A stretch of 34,801 nt of DNA, from positions 1 through 34,801 of the forward strand of contig NZ_JAPEHW010000042.1 of NCBI RefSeq assembly GCF_028875915.1, in the 5' to 3' direction. Shown here piece by piece: positions 23,309 through 32,566 of this stretch. The DNA is from Pseudoalteromonas sp. G4. Lineage in GTDB: Bacteria > Pseudomonadota > Gammaproteobacteria > Enterobacterales > Alteromonadaceae. Position 1 is the first letter of the stretch. Each line of letters opens with the position of its first letter. The position numbers and the translations under genes are program-made. The notes below the pieces were generated by a model. The model made no database searches and had not been told where the DNA came from. It worked only from the letters and a program-made list of their open reading frames with translations.

Positions 23309-25837
23309 CTACTCAAACAAATTGCTTAACTGGTACTGCGCGGTTTTTGACCAAAGCGCCTTGCGTTTATTAAGGCTTTCTTGCACATCAGCAGAAACGC
23401 CATAACGGGTTAATACTTCCTGGGTGATATCCACTGCGTCACCAACACCAATAACTGACCAAAGTTCTTCCTCTAGATCTTTAGCTTTATGCTGTGCATA
23501 TTGGCTGATATAGCTAAGCTCTTTGGCGATATAATCAGTGTCGGGGCGGCCGGTACGCGAAATATATAAACGGAAAGCAAAAAATAGCTCTTCTGCCACG
23601 CTCGCTTTAACAAAGTTACTACGGTCGTTTAGTGCTTTGAAATCAAGTAACTCAGTGATAAATGCTTTATCAGCATCGCGCTCTTTTGGTTGTAAACGCA
23701 CGTACAAGTCAAATTGTAGTGGCGCATCATGACGTGCCATTTCTTTTAATGGCAATGCAATCATATTTTCAAAATCATCGTGTTTGATCAGCTGTTTAAA
23801 CTCAAATTGCTTATTTAGCCCTGCGATATGGCTTAGCAGTAAATGACAGGTGTTTGGATAAACCCCTTTAGCAATTGCGCCCACTTTGATTTGTGAGCCC
23901 CGCTTGTGCAGGTAAAATGGGAACTGACAAACATTTTTAGTCACCATATTACGTAGGGCAGTCGAAAGCCCTGGTGTTTTTGGTGATTCTTCTGATGCAA
24001 CCAGCTTAGATTTATTATTGGCAATGAGCTGATTAAAAAAGCGAACCCCTTGGTGTTCTGTATCTGATGATGGTTTATAGCTGCGTAAATTAACGATGGT
24101 TTTTGTTTTACTAACCGCCATCACTTCATAGGGCAACTTGTTTAGCTGGAACTTCTTGGTGAGCTTTTGCAATTCAGGGAATGCTACCAGCAGCAAATCC
24201 CCTTTTTCATAATTGGTTGGAGAGGCAAGCTCAAGTTGCAAGCCATTGATTGAAAAATCAAGGGTATGCCCCGTCAAGTTACCTTTTTCTTCTTGCTCTA
24301 GTTGAATAGGCGTTTTATACAAATATCGGGTTTCGTTGCGTAAGTTAATGTAATCAAGGGCAACAAACTCAAGGCTTGGATAGCTACGCAGTTTTTGATG
24401 GCCATACTGTTTTAAATGATTTACATGGCTTTTATCAAACGTAATTTGTTTAAATTGTTCAGTTGAAGACGTACTCGTAATATCTGTGATTAGTGCTAAA
24501 TATTTTGCATCTTTAACAATACCTTGCACTCGTGGTGAGGGCGGTTTGTTAAGCTTAGCTATTTCGCTGCTTGCACTATCGGGTAATGAGAGCGGTATAT
24601 AACTATCTTCACTTGAGCACGGCATTAACTGCACATTAAAAATACGAAAACTAGGTTTTTGGCTGGCAAAACCCCAAAATAAATTGCGTAAATTAGGGGT
24701 GTTATTGAGCTCTTGCTCACTAGCGGAATAAAAAAATAGTTTTCCACTATTGGTGTGGGTAAAACAAAATAAGTTGAGTTGCTTTACATCGCCCGGTGAT
24801 TTAATTAGCTGATTAATACGCGCAGGATTAAGTACTTGCGGTAGCACCGAATTTCGGTTTTCGTCGTTAAAAAAGCGCGCCACATTAAGGTTGTTTTCAT
24901 TTGTCAGAACTAAAGAGGGGCTAACGCGCGCATCTTTAACGCTTAAAAATAAAAATAATGACGAAACGCGCGGCAGGTAATACTGCTCGTAACCTTTAAC
25001 AATTACAGCATCAAGAGTGTTATCGAGGTTAACTTTGTAGCGGCGTTTGTTGCCATGAATAAAGCTCTTCAGAAAATCATCAATGGTTTTACTTTCGTTA
25101 TTGAAAGTACGCTTCATACGCACATAATTATGATCTGCATTGATTTTTTCCACAGCGACAACTTCGTACTCAAGACCGTTTTTAATGCCAAGCTCAAAAT
25201 CTTGCTCTAAACCTACTAGGCGCATTCTGAGTGTTTCGCCTTTAGCAAGCTGGTAACGCGAGTGTAGTTTTACTTTACAGCCGCTGACAGAAATATCTGA
25301 CGTCGATGCTTCTATTTCGCTGCCAGAACTTAAATAGAGTTTAACTTTTATCGAGTAATTCATGCGCTCTTCAGAGCGCGATTCATAGGAAGCAAACGAC
25401 ACCCAGTTGATGCTTGGCTTTTCTTCTTTTGTTTTGGCTGTGGTTGGTTGAGGTGCTAGCTCACCACGTTCTTGCGCTTTACGCTGCATCACTTTGTGAT
25501 TATTTTCGGTATTCATAACCGCTTCGTAAACGGCAAGGGTATATCGCTTATAGCGGCGAATGCCTGCCTCAAATACATTGATAGCGGTTTCATCCATAAA
25601 GTGCTGTTTACCGTTATAGGTATAAGAGCGTACTTCACCGGTAACTTGACCACGTAAATCAATAAAGCGATTGATAGGCTGGAGAAGACGATTCATCTCC
25701 ATTTTAATGAGGAATCTGTCTGAACTGCTTAATGTTTTGGTCTTTTTAGCAAAAACCGCATCGAAATTTGGGCGGCCTAAATCCCGCTTTAGTTCTTCGA
25801 TAAGCGATTGATACTTTATCAATACATCTTCAGCCAT
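23309..25837 (-). CDS. Large PilZ-domain protein (two c-di-GMP-binding PilZ motifs)
   Basis: Cytoplasmic c-di-GMP effector, 842 residues with no membrane segment. PilZ domain A: RSEER (154-158) and DISVSG (181-186). PilZ domain B: RNETR (500-504) and DFSING (527-532). Both have the RxxxR and DxSxxG residues needed to bind c-di-GMP. A further basic start (NKRRYKVN, 263-270) and the region from 640 on look like degenerate PilZ-like folds. The gene lies between serB and radA on the opposite strand, and is absent from that spot in E. coli; Vibrio has a PilZ gene there too, as I recall. Output partner unknown; motility or surface attachment is the usual PilZ role. It may read c-di-GMP produced by cyclases such as the one at 33467. 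Confidence 0.92.
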   Translation of the reverse strand: MAEDVLIKYQSLIEELKRDLGRPNFDAVFAKKTKTLSSSDRFLIKMEMNRLLQPINRFIDLRGQVTGEVRSYTYNGKQHFMDETAINVFEAGIRRYKRYTLAVYEAVMNTENNHKVMQRKAQERGELAPQPTTAKTKEEKPSINWVSFASYESRSEERMNYSIKVKLYLSSGSEIEASTSDISVSGCKVKLHSRYQLAKGETLRMRLVGLEQDFELGIKNGLEYEVVAVEKINADHNYVRMKRTFNNESKTIDDFLKSFIHGNKRRYKVNLDNTLDAVIVKGYEQYYLPRVSSLFLFLSVKDARVSPSLVLTNENNLNVARFFNDENRNSVLPQVLNPARINQLIKSPGDVKQLNLFCFTHTNSGKLFFYSASEQELNNTPNLRNLFWGFASQKPSFRIFNVQLMPCSSEDSYIPLSLPDSASSEIAKLNKPPSPRVQGIVKDAKYLALITDITSTSSTEQFKQITFDKSHVNHLKQYGHQKLRSYPSLEFVALDYINLRNETRYLYKTPIQLEQEEKGNLTGHTLDFSINGLQLELASPTNYEKGDLLLVAFPELQKLTKKFQLNKLPYEVMAVSKTKTIVNLRSYKPSSDTEHQGVRFFNQLIANNKSKLVASEESPKTPGLSTALRNMVTKNVCQFPFYLHKRGSQIKVGAIAKGVYPNTCHLLLSHIAGLNKQFEFKQLIKHDDFENMIALPLKEMARHDAPLQFDLYVRLQPKERDADKAFITELLDFKALNDRSNFVKASVAEELFFAFRLYISRTGRPDTDYIAKELSYISQYAQHKAKDLEEELWSVIGVGDAVDITQEVLTRYGVSADVQESLNKRKALWSKTAQYQLSNLFE

Positions 25838-26042
25838 AAAAAAGAAGCGTTCCTTATTTTTTTATTATTCTGCCTGCGTGAATAGGTTAAGATACCAGAC
25901 AATTTTTGTTTTAGCTTGTCGCAGAATGCGATTAAGCATCATTAAATAAGTAAAGCAATTACTATACCAGTATCCAAGCAACTTATGTTGATCTATACGT
26001 GGTTGGCAGCAATTGCGTTCAAACTTATAAGAGTCGGTTTTT

Positions 26043-27413
26043 ATGGGTAAAAATAAAACAGCGTTTGTGTGCAGTGAGTGTGGCGCAGAATTCGCACGTT
26101 GGCAAGGGCAATGTGGTGAGTGTAAATCGTGGAATACAGTGACTGAATTTCGTGTACCTTCGATAAAGCAAACGCCACGAGCAGGTGCTACATCAGGTTA
26201 TGCCGGTGCCATTGAAGCAAAAGTACAAACACTGGATGAAGTGAACTTAGAACAGTTACCGCGTTTTACTACTGGCTTTACCGAATTTGACCGTGTACTT
26301 GGTGGTGGTGTGGTACCTGGCAGTGCAATATTGATTGGCGGCTCACCAGGGGCGGGTAAAAGTACGTTATTATTGCAAACCATGTGTTTACTCGCGCAAA
26401 CCATGAATACCTTGTATGTCACCGGTGAAGAATCGCTACAGCAAGTTGCTATGCGTGCAAAACGCCTTGGCTTACCAACTGATAAACTTAAGACGCTTGC
26501 CGAAACTAACGTCGAAACGATTTGCCAATTAGCGCTTAGAGAAAAACCACAAATTATGGTTATTGACTCTATCCAAGTCATGCATATGGCCGATATTCAA
26601 TCGGCACCGGGTAGTGTATCTCAAGTGCGAGAAGGTGCGGCTTACTTAACCCGTTTTGCTAAGCAAAACCAAGTGGCGATTATTATGGTCGGCCACGTGA
26701 CTAAAGATGGCACTCTTGCAGGTCCTAAAGTGTTAGAGCACTGTATCGATTGCTCTATTTTACTTGAAGGCAGTAGTGATAGTCGCTTTAGAACGCTGCG
26801 TGGTAATAAAAACCGCTTTGGTGCGGTGAACGAGCTGGGTGTATTTGCCATGACGGGGCAGGGCTTAAAAGAAGTGAGCAACCCATCGGCTATTTTCTTA
26901 AATCGCTCAGATGAACAAACCCCAGGTTCACTAGTAATGGTTATTTGGGAAGGCACGCGGCCATTATTAGTTGAGGTGCAAGCGCTGGTGGATTATTCAC
27001 AGCTCGGTAACCCAAGGCGTGTTACGGTTGGTCTGGAACAAAACCGCCTCGCCATGTTGTTAGCTGTGCTACACCGTCATGGTGGCCTGCAAGTATCTGA
27101 TCAAGATGTCTTTGTTAATGTGGTGGGTGGTGTAAAGGTCACTGAAACCAGTGCTGATTTAGCCTTGATCACTGCACTTGTATCAAGTTTTAAAAATGCC
27201 TCATTGGCTCGTGAGCTTGTGGTTTTCGGTGAAGTGGGTTTAGGCGGTGAAATTCGCCCTGTGCCAAGCGGCGTAGAACGTTTAAAAGAAGCGGCTAAGC
27301 ATGGTTTTAAACGTGCAATTGTACCAATAGCCAATAAACCAAAAGAGCAAATTGAAGGTATGGAAGTAATTGGCGTAAGTTCACTATCACAAGCACTGGA
27401 AGCGCTATTCTAA
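26043..27413 (+). CDS. radA: DNA repair protein RadA
   Basis: RecA-like motor that helps branch migration and processing of recombination intermediates. The 456-residue protein has the N-terminal zinc finger (Cys10, Cys13, Cys24, Cys27), Walker A GGSPGAGKST (99-108), the RadA-specific KNRFG motif (256-260) and a C-terminal Lon-protease-like domain. Length fits the family (E. coli 460). It follows serB in E. coli; here the PilZ gene intervenes on the other strand, so radA has its own promoter. Its stop codon overlaps the start of a palindromic repeat. Confidence 0.98.
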   Translation: MGKNKTAFVCSECGAEFARWQGQCGECKSWNTVTEFRVPSIKQTPRAGATSGYAGAIEAKVQTLDEVNLEQLPRFTTGFTEFDRVLGGGVVPGSAILIGGSPGAGKSTLLLQTMCLLAQTMNTLYVTGEESLQQVAMRAKRLGLPTDKLKTLAETNVETICQLALREKPQIMVIDSIQVMHMADIQSAPGSVSQVREGAAYLTRFAKQNQVAIIMVGHVTKDGTLAGPKVLEHCIDCSILLEGSSDSRFRTLRGNKNRFGAVNELGVFAMTGQGLKEVSNPSAIFLNRSDEQTPGSLVMVIWEGTRPLLVEVQALVDYSQLGNPRRVTVGLEQNRLAMLLAVLHRHGGLQVSDQDVFVNVVGGVKVTETSADLALITALVSSFKNASLARELVVFGEVGLGGEIRPVPSGVERLKEAAKHGFKRAIVPIANKPKEQIEGMEVIGVSSLSQALEALF

Positions 27414-27481
27414 TACCAATTGCATTAATTAGCTGGTCATTTAACTCGCTAGAATGATCAAATGATTAATAAAATTGGTAT
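27413..27481. repeat. 69-nt interrupted palindrome after radA
   Basis: Ends ATACCAATT (27413-27421) and AATTGGTAT (27473-27481) pair; further in, ATTAAT pairs with ATTAAT, and TGGTCATT pairs with AATGATCA (one G-T), leaving a loop around CTCGCTAG. Begins at the last base of the radA stop codon. The TACCAATT...AATTGGTA ends are found in many intergenic repeats of Alteromonadales (recalled). A shorter ACCAAT/ATTGGT pair is at 20101. Confidence 0.7.
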
Positions 27482-27493
27482 AAATTCATTTAG

Positions 27494-27530
27494 GCACAAA
27501 AAAAGCAGCGTAATGCTGCTTTTTTTGTGC
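27494..27530. terminator. Bidirectional terminator between radA and serA
   Basis: GCACAAAAAAAGCAGC (27494-27509) pairs fully with 27515-27530, loop GTAAT, with A- and T-runs on each side. Serves radA on the plus strand and serA on the minus strand. Confidence 0.92.
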
Positions 27531-27546
27531 TGTTTTGATACTGCAA

Positions 27547-28776
27547 TTAGTGAAGAATACGGGCGCGAATAGTGCCGTCAATGGCGCGTAATTCTTTAAG
27601 TGCTATTTCAGAGTGATCTGTCTCAACATCAATTACTACATAACCAATATTTTCATTGGTTTGTAGATACTGCGCCGCAATGTTAATACCGTGCTGGGTA
27701 AACGCTTGGTTAATTTGCGTTAACACACCAGGGCGGTTGTGGTGGATGTGCAGTAAACGACTGCGCTTTGCAAGCTCAGGTAATGATACTTCAGGGAAGT
27801 TAACCGCTGAAACAGTTGACCCGTTATCTGAATACTTAGCGAGTTTTCCAGCTACTTCTACACCAATGTTCTCTTGTGCTTCTTGGGTTGAGCCACCAAT
27901 GTGAGGCGTTAAAATTACATTATCGAATTCACGAAGCGGTGACACAAATTCTTCGTTATTACCTTTTGGCTCAACCGGGAATACATCGATTGCAGCGCCA
28001 GAAAGTCGCTTTTCTTGAAGGCTGCTGGCAAGCGCGTCGATATCGACAACGGTACCGCGTGATGCGTTTATTAAAATGGCACCTTGCTTCATAATTTCAA
28101 GTTCAGCTGCACCAATTAGGTTTTTAGTTTGCGCAGTTTCAGGTACATGTAAGCTCACAACGTCTGAAGTTTGTAATAACTGGGTTAGGTTTGCCACTTG
28201 TGTTGCGTTACCAAGTACAAGCTTATCTTCAATATCAAAGAATTGTACTTTCATGCCGATGTTTTCAGCCATGATGCTAAGCTGTGTACCGATATGGCCG
28301 TAACCAATAATACCTAAGGTTTTGCCACGCGCTTCAAATGAACCAGCGGCTGATTTATCCCACTCGCCACGGTGCGCTTTTGCGTTTTTCTCAGGAATAC
28401 CGCGTAATAGCAATAGGATTTCACCTAGAACTAGCTCAGCTACTGAACGTGTGTTTGAAAATGGTGCATTAAAAACTGGAATACCAAATTTTTGTGCAGC
28501 ATCGAGTGATACTTGGTTGGTACCAATACAAAAGCAGCCGATTGCAACCAGCTTGTCTGCTTGCTCAAGTACTGCTTCTGTTAGGTGAGTGCGCGAGCGA
28601 ATACCAACAAAGTGGGCATCGCGTAAGCGTTCAATTAGTTCTGGCTCTGGCAAGGAGGTTTTAACATAATCAATGTTGGTGTAACCATTACGCTTAAGTG
28701 TTTCAACGGCACTTTGGTGCACACCTTCAAGCAGTAAAATTTTAATTTTGTCTTTTGCTAACGATACCTTGCTCAT
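27547..28776 (-). CDS. serA: D-3-phosphoglycerate dehydrogenase
   Basis: First committed step of serine synthesis: NAD-dependent oxidation of 3-phosphoglycerate. The 409 residues (E. coli 410) show the NAD loop GIIGYGHIGTQ, the catalytic helix with LTPHIGGSTQEAQ, and a C-terminal ACT domain (about 338-409, LLHIHHNRPGVLTQIN) that in E. coli binds serine for feedback inhibition. The gene starts 15 nt after the rpiA stop and shares its transcript with the tail-anchored protein gene, fau and rpiA. The bidirectional hairpin at 27494-27530 ends it. Confidence 0.98.
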   Translation of the reverse strand: MSKVSLAKDKIKILLLEGVHQSAVETLKRNGYTNIDYVKTSLPEPELIERLRDAHFVGIRSRTHLTEAVLEQADKLVAIGCFCIGTNQVSLDAAQKFGIPVFNAPFSNTRSVAELVLGEILLLLRGIPEKNAKAHRGEWDKSAAGSFEARGKTLGIIGYGHIGTQLSIMAENIGMKVQFFDIEDKLVLGNATQVANLTQLLQTSDVVSLHVPETAQTKNLIGAAELEIMKQGAILINASRGTVVDIDALASSLQEKRLSGAAIDVFPVEPKGNNEEFVSPLREFDNVILTPHIGGSTQEAQENIGVEVAGKLAKYSDNGSTVSAVNFPEVSLPELAKRSRLLHIHHNRPGVLTQINQAFTQHGINIAAQYLQTNENIGYVVIDVETDHSEIALKELRAIDGTIRARILH

Positions 28777-28791
28777 AACCTTTCCTAAAAA

Positions 28792-29448
28792 TTACTTCAG
28801 TGTTTTAGGACCCTCTGGAGTGCCTACAATCACTGTGTTTGCGCCGCGGTGGGCAAATAAACCATTGGTTACTACACCAACAATTTGATTTATTTTTTCT
28901 TCAAACTGTTTAGCATTGTCGATATGCATATTGTGCACATCTAAAATGACATTGCCGTTATCCGTTACAACCCCTTCGCGATAAACAGGATCACCGCCAA
29001 GCTCTACTAATTCGCGAGCAACATAGCTGCGAGCCATAGGGATCACTTCAACAGGTAACGGAAACTTACCAAGTACGTCGACAAGCTTTGTCTCATCAAC
29101 AATACATACAAACTGTTTTGCTACTGCTGCCACGATTTTTTCACGTGTAAGAGCTGCACCACCACCTTTGATCATTTCGTTAAGCGTGTTGATTTCATCT
29201 GCGCCATCAACATACACACTTAAGCTATCAACGTCGTTGAGTTCGAAAATTTCAATACCAAGCGCTTTTAACTTTTCAGTTGACGCTTCTGAACTCGAAA
29301 CGGCACCGCGGATATCATCTTTCATCGTCGCCAGTGCATCAATAAAGTGGTTTACCGTTGAACCTGTACCAACACCAACAATGCTGTCTTTTTCAACGTA
29401 TTCGAGTGCAGCCCATGCAGCTGCTTTTTTCATTTCATCTTGAGTCAT
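28792..29448 (-). CDS. rpiA: Ribose-5-phosphate isomerase A
   Basis: Interconverts ribose 5-phosphate and ribulose 5-phosphate in the pentose phosphate pathway. The 218-residue protein (E. coli 219) has [12 protein letters not shown] (phosphate binding), SSEAST, DGADEIN with the catalytic acid, and [12 protein letters not shown]. It sits between fau (64 nt upstream) and serA (15 nt downstream). In E. coli rpiA and serA are also neighbours. Confidence 0.98.
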   Translation of the reverse strand: MTQDEMKKAAAWAALEYVEKDSIVGVGTGSTVNHFIDALATMKDDIRGAVSSSEASTEKLKALGIEIFELNDVDSLSVYVDGADEINTLNEMIKGGGAALTREKIVAAVAKQFVCIVDETKLVDVLGKFPLPVEVIPMARSYVARELVELGGDPVYREGVVTDNGNVILDVHNMHIDNAKQFEEKINQIVGVVTNGLFAHRGANTVIVGTPEGPKTLK

Positions 29449-29512
29449 AGATAAAGGCCTAATTTTTGAACGGAAATAGAGTTGTTATTATACCTAGTTG
29501 GCTGTTACATGC

Positions 29513-30094
29513 TTACCATAAATAACACTTTTTTGGTGTTACTATGGTTTTAAGTGGTACATCCCAACTTTCAATTGGTAACTGGTCAACTTGTTGGCAA
29601 TTATGGGCAAGACCAATTATTTCTGGCTTGCTTAGCGTCTCGCGGTAATATTTTGCGAGGGTGCGATCATAATAGCCGCCACCCATTCCAAGGCGGTTAC
29701 CTTGCAGGTCGAAAGCAACAAGTGGTGTGCATAGCACATCTAAGTCTTCAACCGGACAAACCTGACTACAATTTAACTTGGGTTCCAAGATACCATAGCG
29801 ATTTGGCGCCATGGGTGAATTTTTCTCATACCTTTGAAAGAGTAGGTAACCGCTACAAAAGGGGTGAAGTACAGGAAGGTAAACAGTAATGTCTCTTTGC
29901 CAAAATTCCTCAATTATCAAGGAAGTATCGATTTCACTGTCGTTTGATAAATAAATGCCAACACGGTTGATATTCGGGTTTTTTAAGTGTTGAAAAATGT
30001 TCACTTTAATTTTTTTCGCGGCTTCCAGTTGTTCATTTTCTGAAAGCGCAGTACGACGTTCTCGCATTAACTTGCGAATATTTTGACGATCCAT
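29513..30094 (-). CDS. 5-Formyltetrahydrofolate cyclo-ligase
   Basis: ATP-dependent conversion of 5-formyltetrahydrofolate to 5,10-methenyltetrahydrofolate, returning a storage folate to one-carbon metabolism. 193 residues, usual length. Motifs: LMRERRTALS at the N-terminus and RLGMGGGYYDRTLAKY near residue 150, the ATP-binding signature. E. coli fau (ygfA) lies next to ssrS and zapA; here neither is adjacent, and instead a tail-anchored protein gene precedes it by 15 nt. It is linked to serA through one-carbon units from serine. Confidence 0.96.
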   Translation of the reverse strand: MDRQNIRKLMRERRTALSENEQLEAAKKIKVNIFQHLKNPNINRVGIYLSNDSEIDTSLIIEEFWQRDITVYLPVLHPFCSGYLLFQRYEKNSPMAPNRYGILEPKLNCSQVCPVEDLDVLCTPLVAFDLQGNRLGMGGGYYDRTLAKYYRETLSKPEIIGLAHNCQQVDQLPIESWDVPLKTIVTPKKCYLW

Positions 30095-30109
30095 GGTGTT
30101 TATCAGTAT

Positions 30110-30643
30110 TTAAAAAGGGAGTAAGTCAGGGAATGCGATTACTACGCCTAAAAGAGAAAGCAGAATAACAATCAAAACAATGAATAACCAATTGATATTT
30201 TTTGATTTGCTAGTGGTTTCGAGCGTTTCATCAAATTCTAAATCCTCGCCCCAGCTGTTCGTATTTTCAGCTTCAAGCTCAAGATCCGTTTCACCATTTT
30301 GCAGTTGTTGTAAACGGGCTAAATCATCCACTTTTTCTTCTAAGCGAATAATCGATGTGGTGATGTAGTCAAGCGCAGCTAAGATGCGTTCATCTACATC
30401 ATTTGTGCGTTCTTGTGCGTTTGATTTGCTGGTGCTGATAATGTCTACTTGAATACCTAATGCCGCAAACGTTTTTTGCTGTTTAACCGCTTTTTCATGA
30501 GCTATGGGGCTGAATATTTGCTTGCCCGCAAGAAACTGACTTGCCTTCGCGTCTGAAAGCTTAAGTTTTGTGGTTAAAATAGACTTCGCTTGCTCGGCTG
30601 ATACACCGTTATTTAATTGTGCGAATTGAATGCGATAGCTCAT
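30110..30643 (-). CDS. Tail-anchored protein with a soluble N-terminal repeat-like domain, unknown
   Basis: A 177-residue protein, first gene of the fau-rpiA-serA operon. The N-terminus (YRIQFAQLNNGVSAEQAKSI, then LSDAKASQFLAGKQIF and QKTFAALGIQVDII) resembles a small alpha/beta domain seen in several gammaproteobacterial membrane proteins, which binds no known ligand. The middle is a helical stretch (ERILAALDYITTSIIRLEEK) likely to form a coiled coil, then an acidic linker. The final 28 residues contain one transmembrane helix (INWLFIVLIVILLSLLGVVIA), so it is a tail-anchored inner-membrane protein. The ATG at 30643 is preferred to a TTG two codons earlier. I cannot name a function. Confidence 0.75.
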   Translation of the reverse strand: MSYRIQFAQLNNGVSAEQAKSILTTKLKLSDAKASQFLAGKQIFSPIAHEKAVKQQKTFAALGIQVDIISTSKSNAQERTNDVDERILAALDYITTSIIRLEEKVDDLARLQQLQNGETDLELEAENTNSWGEDLEFDETLETTSKSKNINWLFIVLIVILLSLLGVVIAFPDLLPF

Positions 30644-30707
30644 ATACAAGGCAAATTTTATTGTTTTGCTAAGTATATAGTTGTTAAAAGCTTTTTTGCA
30701 AAGTTAA

Positions 30708-30730
30708 AAAGCGGCATTAGATGCCGCTTT
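30708..30730 (-). terminator. Terminator of the S10 peptidase gene
   Basis: AAAGCGGCAT/ATGCCGCTTT with a 3-nt loop. Read on the minus strand, T residues follow the stem. It lies 22 nt after the peptidase stop. Confidence 0.85.
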
Positions 30731-30752
30731 GGTGGTTGAGTTGAGAATTCTT

Positions 30753-32252
30753 TTAGTATTTAGCGGCACCTGTTGGCAGCGCGTTTAAAATAAATTCACG
30801 TACATCTTGGTTGGAAGTTTCTAAATCAGCGCGACGAAGGTACATCATATGGCCGCTTTCGTAGCCTTTAAAGCTTAAGCGTTCACGCATTTTGCCACTT
30901 GGGTCTAACTGCCACATGGTGTATTTGGCATCAAAGTAGTTCGTTGCACCGTCAAAATAACCAGACTGCACCATCACTTTAAGATAAGGGTTTTGCGCCA
31001 TAGCTAAACGCAGGTTTTCACCGGTTTTATTATTTGTGCGATCCCATGGGTGAACAGAGCCAAACATGTTGTATTTAAGGTCAGTTTTGTAGCCCAGTTC
31101 TTGCTGTAAATAATAGTTAATTGCTGGGGTGAATGAGTGTAGCCAAGACGTTAATTCAGCCCAGTAATCAGGGCGGCTTCCTGCATCACGTTTATCAATG
31201 CCTTTATAACGAGAATCTAAACGACCTACCGTAAAACCTTCTTCACGCAGTAATTCTTTCCAAAACGCATCATTTGGAATATCCAGATTGTTTCGTAATA
31301 CAAAGGTTTCGCTTAATGCTGTGTAGTTAGCAATTGTTGCGGCAATTTGCTGCTTTTCGTTTGCATCGATAAAGCCACCTTTGCTAATAGCAGAAATGGC
31401 TTTGTTGATAGTGAAGTCTTCAACTTCTGCTAAAAACGTCGTTAGCGGCATGTTTTGATATTTGGCATCTAGCTTGTTGTGATACCAAGCTGTTGCGGCA
31501 AAATATGGAATGCGGTTAGCAGCTTCAACCGGGCCTTCACGTTTAATGCCGATTTCTGTTGGTGATACTAAAATCACACCGTTTAAATACATCCATTGGC
31601 GGTTTTGCAGTTCAAGGGCAAGGCCTGAAACACGGGTTGTACCGTAGCTTTCACCAATTAAAAACTTTGGTGATAACCAGCGATTATTGCGCGTTACAAA
31701 GGTATTGATCCATTCAGCAAGGTATTTAATATCGGCATTAACACCAAAAAATAGCTCTTTTTGTTTGTCTTTGCTTGGCAGCTCACCTTTGTCGTTTTCA
31801 AGTATACGAGAGTAGCCTGTGTTAACAGGGTTTACGTAAACAATATCGGCAACATCAAGTACTGAATAAGGGTTGCTTTTTACACCATACGGTTGGACTG
31901 GGTAACCTTCATCATCAATATTTAGAATTTTTGGCCCTGTGTAGGCTAAGTGCATCCATACTGATGCAGAACCCGGACCGCCATTAAATGAAATCAGTAA
32001 AGGGCGTTTGCTGTAGTCTTCAATATCTGATTTTTGGTAGTAGGTATAATGTAAACTAGCTATTGGGTTGCCTTGTTTATCCCATACTGGCTGGGTGCCA
32101 ACCGTTGCGCTGTATTTGATCTTTTTACCTAAGATTTTGGCTTGATGGTTGGAAGTTTGCTTATCGTCTATGGTTATTTTTCTTTCTGTCGCGTGTGATT
32201 GACTGCTTATCACAAGTGCAGAAAAAACAAATAACTGGAAAAGTCTTTTCAT
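30753..32252 (-). CDS. Secreted S10-family serine carboxypeptidase-like enzyme
   Basis: Alpha/beta-hydrolase peptidase exported to the periplasm or outside. From the ATG at 32252 (499 residues) a signal peptide is clear (KRLFQLFVFSALVISSQSHA); an open frame extends 57 nt further upstream but would bury it. The oxyanion region is SFNGGPGSAS, and the catalytic triad is Ser202 (IGESYGTTR), Asp434 (SGYFDGATNY) and His468 (YESGHMMYL). The GGPGS and GESYG motifs are those of the S10 carboxypeptidases. Role probably in peptide nutrient use. It stands alone, divergent from the DUF2189 gene, with its own terminator. Confidence 0.93.
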   Translation of the reverse strand: MKRLFQLFVFSALVISSQSHATERKITIDDKQTSNHQAKILGKKIKYSATVGTQPVWDKQGNPIASLHYTYYQKSDIEDYSKRPLLISFNGGPGSASVWMHLAYTGPKILNIDDEGYPVQPYGVKSNPYSVLDVADIVYVNPVNTGYSRILENDKGELPSKDKQKELFFGVNADIKYLAEWINTFVTRNNRWLSPKFLIGESYGTTRVSGLALELQNRQWMYLNGVILVSPTEIGIKREGPVEAANRIPYFAATAWYHNKLDAKYQNMPLTTFLAEVEDFTINKAISAISKGGFIDANEKQQIAATIANYTALSETFVLRNNLDIPNDAFWKELLREEGFTVGRLDSRYKGIDKRDAGSRPDYWAELTSWLHSFTPAINYYLQQELGYKTDLKYNMFGSVHPWDRTNNKTGENLRLAMAQNPYLKVMVQSGYFDGATNYFDAKYTMWQLDPSGKMRERLSFKGYESGHMMYLRRADLETSNQDVREFILNALPTGAAKY

Positions 32253-32566
32253 GTTGGCACTGCCTATAAAATAGTTTTTTGAGTTAATAAACAGACTACT
32301 TAATTTCAACTTATTTGGTCAAAGAGAGTGAGACCAATATAAGCATTTTTTCGTTGAATTACTAAAACTACCCTATACTGGTAAATAGTGCTTAAAAACT
32401 GTGAGTAATTATCTGTAAGGTTGTTTATTCACATAAAGCGAAGTTGATGGTTGTTTTTGCAGTTGAGAACACATTGAAAATAAAGTTGAACTTATAAAGC
32501 ACCATGTTACGTATATTAAAACGATAAATTCTGTCTCAGCTAACTGATTCAAATAAGGAGAAAGTT
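32253..32566. other. 314-nt divergent control region
   Basis: Holds no gene. It contains an inverted repeat TTGGTC/GACCAA (32315-32320 with 32332-32337, 11-nt gap), a possible operator near the peptidase promoter, and a ribosome-binding site AAGGAGA just before the DUF2189 start. A -10-like TATACT lies at about 32375, but I see no convincing -35. Confidence 0.6.

Noticed and set aside
29449..30109. 6S RNA (ssrS) next to the folate cyclo-ligase gene, as in E. coli
   Set aside because: The gaps on either side of the gene are 15 and 64 nt, too short for 6S RNA.
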